From JAXGPP01 sp964436865 (GTDB taxonomy: Bacteria > Planctomycetota > Planctomycetia > Pirellulales > Thermoguttaceae), in contig CAYTFK010000347.1 of the NCBI GenBank assembly GCA_964436865.1, positions 1-7,144 of the forward strand: DNA of 7,144 nucleotides, given 5' to 3'. The translations under genes and the position numbers were made by a program. This document shows, piece after piece, positions 1 through 5,941 of the stretch (within the stretch, counting starts at the first letter, position 1; each line of letters begins with the position of its first letter). Under the pieces are notes generated by a model, which saw nothing but the letters and a program-made list of their open reading frames with translations, made no database searches and had not been told where the DNA came from.

Positions 1-572
1 GATTCGTCCATCTTTGCCGCGTGGGCCGGCGTCACCACCGTATGGAAGCCGCGCCCCTGCTGGCTCAAGTTGAACACCCCCTGGATCTCCGCACACACGC
101 GAACGCAGCGGCCGCACAGGATGCACTTGTTCGAGTCGCGAACCACCGAGTGGCTTGAGTCCTCGATGTCGAAGTGCTTGCGCTGGCCCTCGAACAGCCG
201 CTCGCGAACGCCCGTCGAGTAGGCCAGGTTCTGCAGCTCGCAGTGCCCGTCGCGCTCGCAGGTCTGGCAGTCCTTGGGATGGTTGTCGAGCAACAACTCG
301 ACGATGTCGCGCCGGGCCTGGCGGATCTCCGGCGAATTGGTGCGGACCTTCATCCCTTCCCACACCTCGACGCTGCACGCCGCCATGTAGTAGCCCATCC
401 CCTCCACGTCCACGATGCATACGCGGCATGAACCGGCAAGGCTCAGGTCCGGATGGTAGCAGAGCCGCGGAATGTGGATTCCCAGCCCGTCGGCCGCTTC
501 CATGATCGTCGTCCCTTCGGCAACGGCGATGGGCGTCTCATCGATGGTCAGGTTGATCTTCTTCTTGGCCAT
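1..572 (-). CDS. Iron-sulfur subunit of HndD/NuoG/HoxU type, N-terminal part (cut by window edge)
   Basis: This gene begins with ATG at 572 and runs off the left edge after 190 codons. The visible part is an electron-relay module. Residues 1-80 are a plant-type [2Fe-2S] ferredoxin fold with ligands C38, C49, C52 and C66, the C-x10-C-x2-C-x13-C spacing of the NuoG N1b cluster. Next comes the His-Cys [4Fe-4S] motif H98-x3-C102-x2-C105-x5-C111. The first half of a ferredoxin-like domain follows, with C150, C153, C156 and C160. The text after it (GRGFHTVV) resembles [FeFe]-hydrogenase and NAD-dependent formate dehydrogenase subunits at this position. The gene lies 51 bp downstream of the NADH-binding subunit on the same strand, so the two are probably cotranscribed and their proteins partners. 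No Shine-Dalgarno sequence is seen before the ATG. The missing C-terminus decides the identity: an H-cluster domain (HndD/HydA), a molybdopterin domain (formate dehydrogenase), or a short end (HoxU-like). The module call is firm, the complex is not. Confidence 0.9.
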   Translation of the reverse strand, partial: MAKKKINLTIDETPIAVAEGTTIMEAADGLGIHIPRLCYHPDLSLAGSCRVCIVDVEGMGYYMAACSVEVWEGMKVRTNSPEIRQARRDIVELLLDNHPKDCQTCERDGHCELQNLAYSTGVRERLFEGQRKHFDIEDSSHSVVRDSNKCILCGRCVRVCAEIQGVFNLSQQGRGFHTVVTPAHAAKMDE

Positions 573-623
573 GGCAACGAAAACCGGAAGGCGAGTGGAA
601 AGGAGAACGGGAGGAAAATGCTC

Positions 624-2840
624 CTACAGCTTGAGCACGGCGTCGAAGCGGCAGACTTCGAAGCAGCGGCCGCACTTGATGCAGCGGTCCTGGTCGATCA
701 CGTGCGGCTGGCGGCGATTGCCCGAGATGCAGGTCGCCGGGCAGTTGCGGGCGCAGACCGTGCAGCCCACGCATTTCTCCTCGCTGATCTCGTAATGGAT
801 CAACGCGGTGCACTTCTTCGCCGGGCAGCGGCCGTCGATGTGCGCAAGATACTCGTCGCGGTAGTGGGTCAGCGTGCTGAGCACCGGGTTGGGCGCCGCC
901 CGTCCCAGCCCGCACAACGACGACTTGCGCACCAGCTTCGCCAGTCGCTCCAGCTTCTCGATGTCCTGCATCGTGCCGTTGCCCGAGGTGATCCGCTGCA
1001 GGATCTCCAGCATCCGCGTCGTTCCTTCCCGGCAGGGCGTGCACTTGCCGCACGATTCGTCCTGGGAGAACGACATGAAGAACTGGGCGATATCGACCAT
1101 GCAGTCGTCTTCATCGAGCACGATCATTCCGCCCGAGCCCATGATCGAGCCCGCCTGCGTCAGCGAGTCGAAATCGACCCGCAGGTCGATCATGCTCGCC
1201 GGGATGCAGCCCCCCGCCGGACCGCCTGTCTGCACCGCTTTGAGCTGCTTGCCGTCGGCCACGCCGCCGCCGATCTCGTAGATGATCTCGCGCAGCGTGA
1301 TTCCCATCGGCACTTCCACCAGCCCGGTGTGCTTCACCTTGCCTGCCAGGGCAAAGACCTTCGTGCCACCGCTCTTCTCGGTGCCGATGCGGCCGAACCA
1401 GTGGGGGCCGTAATTGACCACCGCCGTGATGTTGGCAAACGTCTCCACGTTGTTGATCACCGTCGGCTTTCCCCACAGGCCGCTTTCCGTGGGATAGGGC
1501 GGCCGCACGCGGGGCTGTCCGCGCTCGCCTTCGATCGAGTGGATCAGCGCCGTCTCCTCGCCGCAGACAAACGCCCCCGCTCCCAGCCGCACTTCGAGGT
1601 CGAAGTCGAAACCCGAGCCGAGAATGTCCTTGCCCAGCAGGCCGTACTGCCGGCACTGGCGGATAGCGTTCTCGATTCGCCGGATGGCCAGCGGGTACTC
1701 GGCCCGGATATAGAAGAAGCCGCGGCTGGCGCCGATGGCGTAGCCGCCGATGATCATTCCCTCGACAACGTTGAGTGGATCGGACTCGAGCATGCTGCGG
1801 TCCATGAACGCGCCCGGGTCGCCTTCATCCGCATTGCAGATGATGTAGCGCTGCTGCTCTTTGGCCTTGGCGGCCATCGACCATTTCTGGCCGGTGGGAA
1901 AGCCGCCGCCTCCGCGCCCGCGCAGCTTCGAGGCGCTGACCTGATCGATCACCCACTTCGGGTCTCCCCTCTGAAGCACCGCGGCGAGAGCCTGAAAACC
2001 TCGGTAGTGGAAGTATTCCTCGATGCTCTCCGGATCGATGACGCCGTTGTGGCGCAGGGCCACCCGAGTCTGGCGGTTGAAAAACGCCACGTCGCCGTAG
2101 ATCTCGAAGAATTTCCGGCCGATCGTCTTGCCGGGCACCTTGAGCCGTTCAACGATCCGGCCATTCTGAATGTGCTCGCGCAGCACCTCCTCCACATCTT
2201 CGTCGCTGCAGACGCGGTACAGCACCTTGTCGGGCCGGACGAGCAGGTGTGAGCACTGGCCGACGCGGTCCATGCTGCATGCCCCAAAACAGCTTGCTCC
2301 GGTCAGGCTGAGTTCGTCGGGGCTGATCCCCAGTTCCGCGATCTTGCGCTCCAGGGCGCTGGCGCACGAGCCTTGATCGCCCCACCCGCAGCGGAAGCTC
2401 CGGCAGTGCAGGATTTCGTGCTCCGCGAGCTTGCGCACCGGGCCGTCGAGAATGCCCTTCAGCACCGGCTGGTGGTTGAGTATGTGCTGGGTGAAGATCT
2501 CGTGCACGAGATCGCGCGTCACCCGTTCATACTTCACCGGCATTTCTCCGGAACGCAGGATGCCCACGATTGGTTCGCGGCTGCAACGCCCGGTGCAACC
2601 GGTCTGGTGGAGCACGATGTCGTCGCGCCCGGAAGCGGCGATGTGCTTGCGGAATTCGTCGAGCACTTCGTTCGAACCGGCGGCGTGCTCGCAGGTCGCC
2701 GAACCGACCTGGATGAAGATCTTCTCGCCGGCCCGCGCGCGAGCCATGCTCTCCTCGGCCTGGTTGGCCAAGGCCTCAAATCGGTCCTTCACACTGGTAG
2801 TCACGGCAGTCCCCGCGCTAGCTGATACCGGCTTTCCCAT
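624..2840 (-). CDS. hndC: NADH/FMN-binding iron-sulfur subunit, HndC/HydB type, with two N-terminal thioredoxin-like modules
   Basis: This 738-residue protein is the NADH-oxidising flavoprotein of a soluble, possibly electron-bifurcating, complex. Residues 40-120 are a thioredoxin-like ferredoxin module with C50, C82 and C86 but no second Cys after C50. Residues 142-225 are a second such module with the full set C146-x4-C151 and C184-x3-C188. Residues 240-660 are the NuoF core: the glycine-rich FMN/NAD loop at 308-320, the NADEGDPGAFMDR segment at 336-348, a GAGAFVCGEETA stretch at 420-431, an SLBB region near 490-560, and the N3-type [4Fe-4S] ligands C597, C600, C603 and C643. Residues 685-738 form a two-cluster ferredoxin (C690, C693, C696, C700; C720, C723, C726, C730). 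HndC/HydB proteins usually have one N-terminal module and about 600 residues, so this one is longer. The C-terminal ferredoxin separates it from respiratory NuoF. The ATG at 2840 gives a short leader before module one; no Shine-Dalgarno is visible. A formate dehydrogenase beta role remains possible. Confidence 0.93.
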   Translation of the reverse strand: MGKPVSASAGTAVTTSVKDRFEALANQAEESMARARAGEKIFIQVGSATCEHAAGSNEVLDEFRKHIAASGRDDIVLHQTGCTGRCSREPIVGILRSGEMPVKYERVTRDLVHEIFTQHILNHQPVLKGILDGPVRKLAEHEILHCRSFRCGWGDQGSCASALERKIAELGISPDELSLTGASCFGACSMDRVGQCSHLLVRPDKVLYRVCSDEDVEEVLREHIQNGRIVERLKVPGKTIGRKFFEIYGDVAFFNRQTRVALRHNGVIDPESIEEYFHYRGFQALAAVLQRGDPKWVIDQVSASKLRGRGGGGFPTGQKWSMAAKAKEQQRYIICNADEGDPGAFMDRSMLESDPLNVVEGMIIGGYAIGASRGFFYIRAEYPLAIRRIENAIRQCRQYGLLGKDILGSGFDFDLEVRLGAGAFVCGEETALIHSIEGERGQPRVRPPYPTESGLWGKPTVINNVETFANITAVVNYGPHWFGRIGTEKSGGTKVFALAGKVKHTGLVEVPMGITLREIIYEIGGGVADGKQLKAVQTGGPAGGCIPASMIDLRVDFDSLTQAGSIMGSGGMIVLDEDDCMVDIAQFFMSFSQDESCGKCTPCREGTTRMLEILQRITSGNGTMQDIEKLERLAKLVRKSSLCGLGRAAPNPVLSTLTHYRDEYLAHIDGRCPAKKCTALIHYEISEEKCVGCTVCARNCPATCISGNRRQPHVIDQDRCIKCGRCFEVCRFDAVLKL

Positions 2841-2970
2841 GGCGCCCGGTCGCCAGCCGCCCGCAGCGGCAGCAAGGGAATCATTCCAGCAGAAATCGGT
2901 TTATAAGGGAAGCCCTGAGCCGGCCGAATCGGAAAAACCCTGGTCGCTGCGGCATTTCCCGTGCCAAGCC
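2841..2970 (-). promoter_or_regulatory. Leader region of the NADH-subunit gene with a possible -10 box
   Basis: This 130-bp gap separates the transporter stop from the NADH-subunit start. On the minus strand it holds TATAAA (bases 2905-2900), a 5/6 match to a sigma70 -10 box, about 60 bp before the ATG. No good -35 sits at the proper distance. A perfect 5-bp GC hairpin (arms 2856-2860 and 2866-2870) lies 16 bp before the start codon and may affect translation. No clear intrinsic terminator for the transporter is seen. The gap suggests that the NADH-subunit operon has its own promoter, but the promoter call itself is weak. Confidence 0.3.
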
Positions 2971-3897
2971 TCACTCGGCAGGTCCGCCGATCATGGCCAC
3001 GCTGACCACGGTCAACCCAATCCCAACCGCAAGCTGGGAACTGGGTACCTCGCCGAAAAACAGCATGCCGGCCACTGCCGCCATCGCCACTTGCGAGGCA
3101 TTCAGCACATTGACGCGCACCACGGTCGCGTATCGCAATCCCGTGATGATCGCGCCAAACGCCACGAGATTCAGCACGCCCGACAGCACCATCAACCGGA
3201 AATCATGGCCCGGCGTGGCCAGCAGTCCCTCCCACCCAAACTGGTACAGGCTGAGCGGACCGAGACTCAAGAGCCCTGCACCAGTGACAATGAATAGCGC
3301 CGCTGCCGGGTGGACGTTGGCAGTCATGGTTCGTCGAATGGCAATCGCCAGCAAGGCGAAAGTCATCCCAGCCAGGCAACACACCAGTACGGCCAAGCCG
3401 ATCCGACCGGCGCTGGCGCTCACCCAGGCATCGGCCGTCGTGGCCCCCGACTGCAGGAAGACGATCGCCATGATCAGTAACCCAATGGCCAGCGCTGAGC
3501 GGAGCGACACTCGTTCACGGAGCAGAACCCACCCCAAAATCGCGCTGCCCGCGAGATTCATCCCCATCGCCACGGGAATTGTCACACTCAGGCCAATGAC
3601 GTCCATCGACCACAGCGTGCCGAGATTTCCGACCAACTGCACCGCCAATCCGGCAAGCAGGAGCCAGACCACCGATCGCCAGTCCGGCATCACCCGGCGG
3701 CCCCGCCAGGCCATCCAGGCCAAGAGCGGGCCGACCACCAGCACGCTGACCGTTTCTTTGACGCAGATTACCCACACCTGGTCGTCGCCCGAGGCCAACG
3801 CGCGCAGACAAACATTGGCCGCGGTGTAACCCACGGCGGAAAAGACGCAGCAAAGGGTGCCAAAAAGTGACGGGTCGAGCCCTGTTGAGGTTCGCAT
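2971..3897 (-). CDS. EamA/DMT-superfamily membrane transporter
   Basis: This 308-residue protein is almost entirely hydrophobic, with about ten predicted membrane helices (roughly residues 10-31, 41-64, 73-94, 99-125, 132-150, 163-186, 197-217, 233-255, 263-283 and 286-304). That matches the usual length and the 5+5 tandem EamA architecture. Each half ends with the family's recurrent pattern, an acidic residue before a glycine-rich last helix: LRERVSLRSALAIG in the first half and FFGEVPSSQLAVGIG in the second. Members sit in the cytoplasmic membrane and mostly export or import amino acids, metabolites or nucleotide sugars; nothing here shows the substrate. The ATG at 3897 places helix one about ten residues in, normal for the family, but no Shine-Dalgarno precedes it. 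The gene is codirectional with the NADH-subunit gene, 130 bp upstream of it, and divergent from the aminotransferase. A functional link to either is not evident. The family call is secure; the substrate is unknown. Confidence 0.9.
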   Translation of the reverse strand: MRTSTGLDPSLFGTLCCVFSAVGYTAANVCLRALASGDDQVWVICVKETVSVLVVGPLLAWMAWRGRRVMPDWRSVVWLLLAGLAVQLVGNLGTLWSMDVIGLSVTIPVAMGMNLAGSAILGWVLLRERVSLRSALAIGLLIMAIVFLQSGATTADAWVSASAGRIGLAVLVCCLAGMTFALLAIAIRRTMTANVHPAAALFIVTGAGLLSLGPLSLYQFGWEGLLATPGHDFRLMVLSGVLNLVAFGAIITGLRYATVVRVNVLNASQVAMAAVAGMLFFGEVPSSQLAVGIGLTVVSVAMIGGPAE

Positions 3898-4259
3898 GAG
3901 GAAAGAACCCGGCGCAGCGCAGCCAGAGTGGATGGCAGGATCCGTCGCGCCGGCATTCCTGGCCCGCGCTGGCGTATCCAGCGGGCGGGACGGGCGGGTC
4001 GACAGGTGTCATGCTGGCAATTGTAGGACTCGCTCACCCCTTTCGCCAGCCGCGCACTTGGGCCGAGTCATCGCGAACTCGCCCACCCACCCTACGTGTC
4101 CTGGAGTTGTGGCCCCGTCGTCTCCACCCGCCCGAAAGCAAGGGCGGTTGCGGCAAAGGACGGCGAGAGTGCCGCGCCTGCCGCACTTTACAGCCCGCGA
4201 TTAGTCGTTCATACTTGAGCGAATCGCCCCGTGCTGAGGACCCCGCCCAAACTGCGCTC
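3898..4259. other. Divergent intergenic region between transporter and aminotransferase
   Basis: This 362-bp stretch has no credible gene. Besides the plus-strand promoter described separately, it holds a minus-strand TACAAT hexamer (bases 4025-4020), a 5/6 match to a -10 box that could serve the transporter with a leader of about 115 bases; the -35 region above it is poor (TGGCGA). That leader would contain a hairpin with arms 3963-3972 and 3978-3989: a 5-bp GCTGG/CCAGC stem with a 5-base loop, extended by CCCGC/GCGGG across a 2-base bulge. The octamer CGGGCGGG occurs twice one base apart (3982-3989 and 3991-3998). No Shine-Dalgarno or operator could be assigned. Confidence 0.45.
4187..4215 (+). 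promoter_or_regulatory. Sigma70-like promoter for the aminotransferase gene
   Basis: TTTACA (4187-4192, 5/6 match to the -35 consensus) is followed after exactly 17 bp by CATACT (4210-4215, 4/6 match to the -10 consensus). A transcript would start near 4222 and give a leader of about 38 bases before the ATG at 4260. This is the best-spaced promoter-like pair in the window and sits where one is expected. It has not been tested against chance occurrence. Confidence 0.5.
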
Positions 4260-5525
4260 ATGAACCACCCGAGTCAGCCCAACGGATCAGTCGGCCAGGA
4301 TCGGCCTTTCTCGATCGAAGTGTCGGATCGCGTTAAACGCTTGCCGCCGTATCTCTTTGCGCGGATTAACAAGCTCAAATACCAGAAACGCCGTGCCGGC
4401 GACGACGTCATCGATCTGGGGATGGGAAACCCGAGCGATCCCCCACAAGACGTAGTAATCGATAAACTTGCCGAAGCGGCCCGCGATCCAAAAGCCCATG
4501 GCTATAGCGAGGCCCTCGGGCTAATGAACCTCCGTCGCGAGGTATGCAGCAAGTACTTCAAGCAATACGGCGTGCGTCTCGATCCCGAACGCGAGGCGGT
4601 TGTCTGCCTGGGTTCCAAAGAGGGTTTTAGTCACCTCTGTCTGGCGTTACTCGGGCCCGGCGATACGGCGATCGTTCCCGCTCCTTCCTATCCCGCCCAC
4701 GTCTACGCGGTCGCACTGGCCTCGGGTAATTCGATCCTCCTGGAGGTGACCGAGCCGGAGAATTTCCTCTCCAATATCGCTTACACCTGCCAGCACATGG
4801 TCCCCAAACCCAAGCTGGCCATCGTCAATTTCCCACACAACCCCACGGCGACCGTGGTCGAACCCGAGTTCTATGTCGAACTGGTCAAACTGGCCAAACG
4901 TTACGGGTTCATGGTGATCAGCGACTTGGCCTACGCCGACGTGACTTTCGACGGCTACAAGACTCCCAGCTTTCTTGCCGCCCCAGGCGCCCTCGACGTC
5001 GGCGTGGAACTGACCACGATGAGCAAGGGCTACAACATGGCGGGCTGGCGGGTCGGTTTCTGCACCGGCAACGCTGAGATGGTGCGCGCCCTGGCCACTA
5101 TCAAGACTTACTACGACTACGGCATGTTCGAGCCCATCCAGGTGGCAGCGATCATGGCCCTGCGGCACACCGATGCGGCTGTTGAGGCGCAGGCGAAAGT
5201 CTATGAGCGGCGCCGCGACGTGCTCTGCGACGGTTTGGAGCGTCTTGGCTGGCCGGTCGACCGGCCCAAGGCCAGCATGTTCGTGTGGCAGAGAATTCCG
5301 CAGCCTTGGGCGAGCCAGATGTCCTCGTTCGACTTCGCGATGAAGCTTCTCAAGGAAGCCAGCGTGGCGGTTAGCCCTGGAGCGGGGTTTGGCCCCGCTG
5401 GGGAAGGACGTCTCAGATTGGCACTGGTCGAAAACGAGAATCGGCTGCGCCAGGCCGTGCGGCAGATCGGTCGTTGCTTGGGGGCCGCCTCCGGCGCTCC
5501 CAGCAAGGTGTCGTCAGCCACCTGA
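4260..5525 (+). CDS. alaC: AlaC-type class I/II PLP-dependent aminotransferase
   Basis: This 421-residue fold-type I aminotransferase resembles E. coli AlaC (glutamate-pyruvate transaminase) along its whole length: the RLPPYLF start near residue 27, the GMGNPSD loop at 54-60, HGYSEALG at 80-87, GSKEG at 118-122, FPHNPTA at 191-197 and SDLAYADV at 221-228. The PLP Schiff-base lysine is K256 in SKGYNMAGWRVGF. N194, D222 and Y225 are the expected cofactor contacts, R264 lies in the phosphate-binding segment, and R386 in RLRLALVEN should bind the substrate carboxylate. AlaC interconverts pyruvate plus glutamate and alanine plus 2-oxoglutarate in the cytoplasm; related enzymes are annotated as LL-diaminopimelate aminotransferase, so substrate choice is not proven. 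The frame is open back to 4011, but the ATG at 4260 is chosen because the upstream residues are low-complexity, Arg/Pro-rich and unlike the family, and a promoter overlaps them. An AGGA at 4237-4240 is too far from the ATG to be a good ribosome site. The gene appears to stand alone. Confidence 0.93.
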   Translation: MNHPSQPNGSVGQDRPFSIEVSDRVKRLPPYLFARINKLKYQKRRAGDDVIDLGMGNPSDPPQDVVIDKLAEAARDPKAHGYSEALGLMNLRREVCSKYFKQYGVRLDPEREAVVCLGSKEGFSHLCLALLGPGDTAIVPAPSYPAHVYAVALASGNSILLEVTEPENFLSNIAYTCQHMVPKPKLAIVNFPHNPTATVVEPEFYVELVKLAKRYGFMVISDLAYADVTFDGYKTPSFLAAPGALDVGVELTTMSKGYNMAGWRVGFCTGNAEMVRALATIKTYYDYGMFEPIQVAAIMALRHTDAAVEAQAKVYERRRDVLCDGLERLGWPVDRPKASMFVWQRIPQPWASQMSSFDFAMKLLKEASVAVSPGAGFGPAGEGRLRLALVENENRLRQAVRQIGRCLGAASGAPSKVSSAT

Positions 5526-5530
5526 CCACC

Positions 5531-5564
5531 GGCTTTTGCCCGGGGCCTTGGCGCCCCGCAAGCC
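5531..5564 (+). terminator. GC-rich hairpin just after the aminotransferase stop
   Basis: Six bases after the TGA, an imperfect hairpin can form: GGCTT (5531-5535) with AAGCC (5560-5564), then GC pairs, then CGGGGC with GCCCCG (5541-5546 and 5553-5558) around a 6-base loop. Two 2-base bulges lie on the left arm. No T-run follows, so it is not a canonical intrinsic terminator. It may stabilise the 3' end or act with another termination mechanism. Confidence 0.4.
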
Positions 5565-5636
5565 ATCGCCGCACGAAACCGTACAATAGCTGCCAAGGGA
5601 CTGCGGAGCCCTCCACGCGAGTCTGCGCCAAGCGCG

Positions 5637-5642
5637 TAGAAT
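5637..5642 (+). promoter_or_regulatory. Possible -10 box (TAGAAT) facing the structured RNA region
   Basis: TAGAAT matches the -10 consensus at 5 of 6 bases and would start a plus-strand transcript near 5649, just before the A7 run and the 11-bp hairpin. A second box, TACAAT, lies at 5582-5587 in nearly the same 10-base context. Neither has a recognisable -35 element 16-18 bp upstream, so both could be chance matches. Confidence 0.25.
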
Positions 5643-5650
5643 AGAGGCGC

Positions 5651-5690
5651 AAAAAAAGGAGGGTTCCTGCTCGCCGGGACAGGAACCCTC
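5651..5690 (-). terminator. Intrinsic terminator reading the minus strand
   Basis: Read on the minus strand, an 11-bp perfect stem (arms at 5690-5680 and 5669-5659, sequence GAGGGTTCCTG and its complement) with a 10-base loop is followed one base later by seven T residues (5657-5651). This is the textbook layout of a Rho-independent terminator. On the plus strand the hairpin has the A-run before it and no T-run after it, so it should act in one direction only. No minus-strand protein gene ends nearby; the closest candidate is the putative small RNA described next. Confidence 0.7.
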
Positions 5691-5785
5691 GCGTGTGGCT
5701 GCCCAAGGCGGGCAAACAGGGTTTGTCTCGCCTGGAGACCCGCAGCCAGTTAGAAGCTATCGAACCAATCCACACGAGACTTTAA
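5651..5785 (-). ncRNA. Candidate structured small RNA ending at the intrinsic terminator
   Basis: Directly upstream of the terminator (minus strand) lies a second, compound hairpin spanning 5748-5696. TGGCTGC (5696-5702) pairs perfectly with GCAGCCA (5742-5748). Inside it, CCAAGGCG (5703-5710) pairs with CGCCTGG (5729-5735) with one bulged A, and CAAAC/GTTTG (5713-5717 and 5721-5725) closes a 3-base loop. An outer CGTG/CACG pairing (5692-5695 with 5773-5776) can bracket the whole. A transcript starting near 5785 and ending in the T-run would be about 135 bases. No convincing minus-strand promoter was found, so the 5' end is a guess, and the same hairpins would form in a plus-strand RNA starting near 5649. 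I see no SRP, RNase P, tmRNA or familiar riboswitch signature; a divergent 6S RNA or a lineage-specific RNA cannot be excluded. Confidence 0.4.
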
Positions 5786-5833
5786 TCAAGCCCCCTGCAC
5801 GCGGTGGGCGGCGTTCGCGCGGCAGATCGGACC

Positions 5834-5883
5834 CGGCTCGATCTTCACCCGCAACGCGAATTTGGTGAATGTAGATCGAACCG
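5834..5883 (+). promoter_or_regulatory. Long hairpin upstream of carA, possible leader element
   Basis: TCGATC (5838-5843) pairs with GATCGA (5874-5879) and TTCACC (5844-5849) with GGTGAA (5864-5869), interrupted by a 4-base bulge (5870-5873). Three more pairs (5834-5836 with 5881-5883) extend the stem past one mismatch, and CGC/GCG (5850-5852 with 5856-5858) can pair inside the loop. A T7 run follows at 5899-5905, 15 bases after the hairpin, which is too far for a standard terminator. If transcribed with carA, the element could be a leader structure; it carries no PyrR-type motif that I recognise. An alternative is a protein-binding palindrome. Confidence 0.35.
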
Positions 5884-5941
5884 AGAATACCAGTCCACTT
5901 TTTTTCGGCTGATGAATGCCGTTGCCTGGTAATAGAAAAAC

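Larger units (their letters stand above)
5526..5941. other. 416-bp non-coding gap rich in RNA structure
   Basis: No credible protein gene lies between the aminotransferase and carA. The gap holds five separable hairpins: 5531-5564, 5659-5690, 5696-5748, 5834-5883 and a weak 4-bp one at 5906-5921. It also has two near-identical -10-like decamers (CGTACAATAG at 5580-5589 and CGTAGAATAG at 5635-5644), an A7 run (5651-5657) and a T7 run (5899-5905). The individual elements are described separately. The density of perfect pairing is what sets this gap apart from the other two intergenic regions of the window. Confidence 0.6.

Noticed and set aside
453..2252. A 599-codon open frame on the plus strand opposite the NADH subunit
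   Set aside because: It is exactly antisense to a protein with intact NuoF motifs, its translation is His/Asp/Ala/Arg-rich with no family resemblance, and long antisense frames are expected in GC-rich genes.
2431..3829. Plus-strand open frames of 288 and 278 codons across the NADH-subunit start and the transporter
   Set aside because: They are antisense to recognised genes and have a low-complexity composition; the second mirrors the hydrophobic codons of the transporter.
4011..4259. An 83-residue N-terminal extension of the aminotransferase
   Set aside because: The extension is Arg/Pro-rich and unlike AlaC N-termini, and a promoter-like pair lies inside it; the ATG at 4260 gives a family-length protein.
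5755..5770. A tRNA T-arm-like string (GGTTCGATAGC on the minus strand) in the small RNA candidate
   Set aside because: There is no matching acceptor, anticodon or D arm, and the supposed T stem does not pair.
5899..5905. The T7 run upstream of carA as an intrinsic terminator
   Set aside because: No GC-rich stem ends directly before it; the nearest strong hairpin stops 15 bases earlier.
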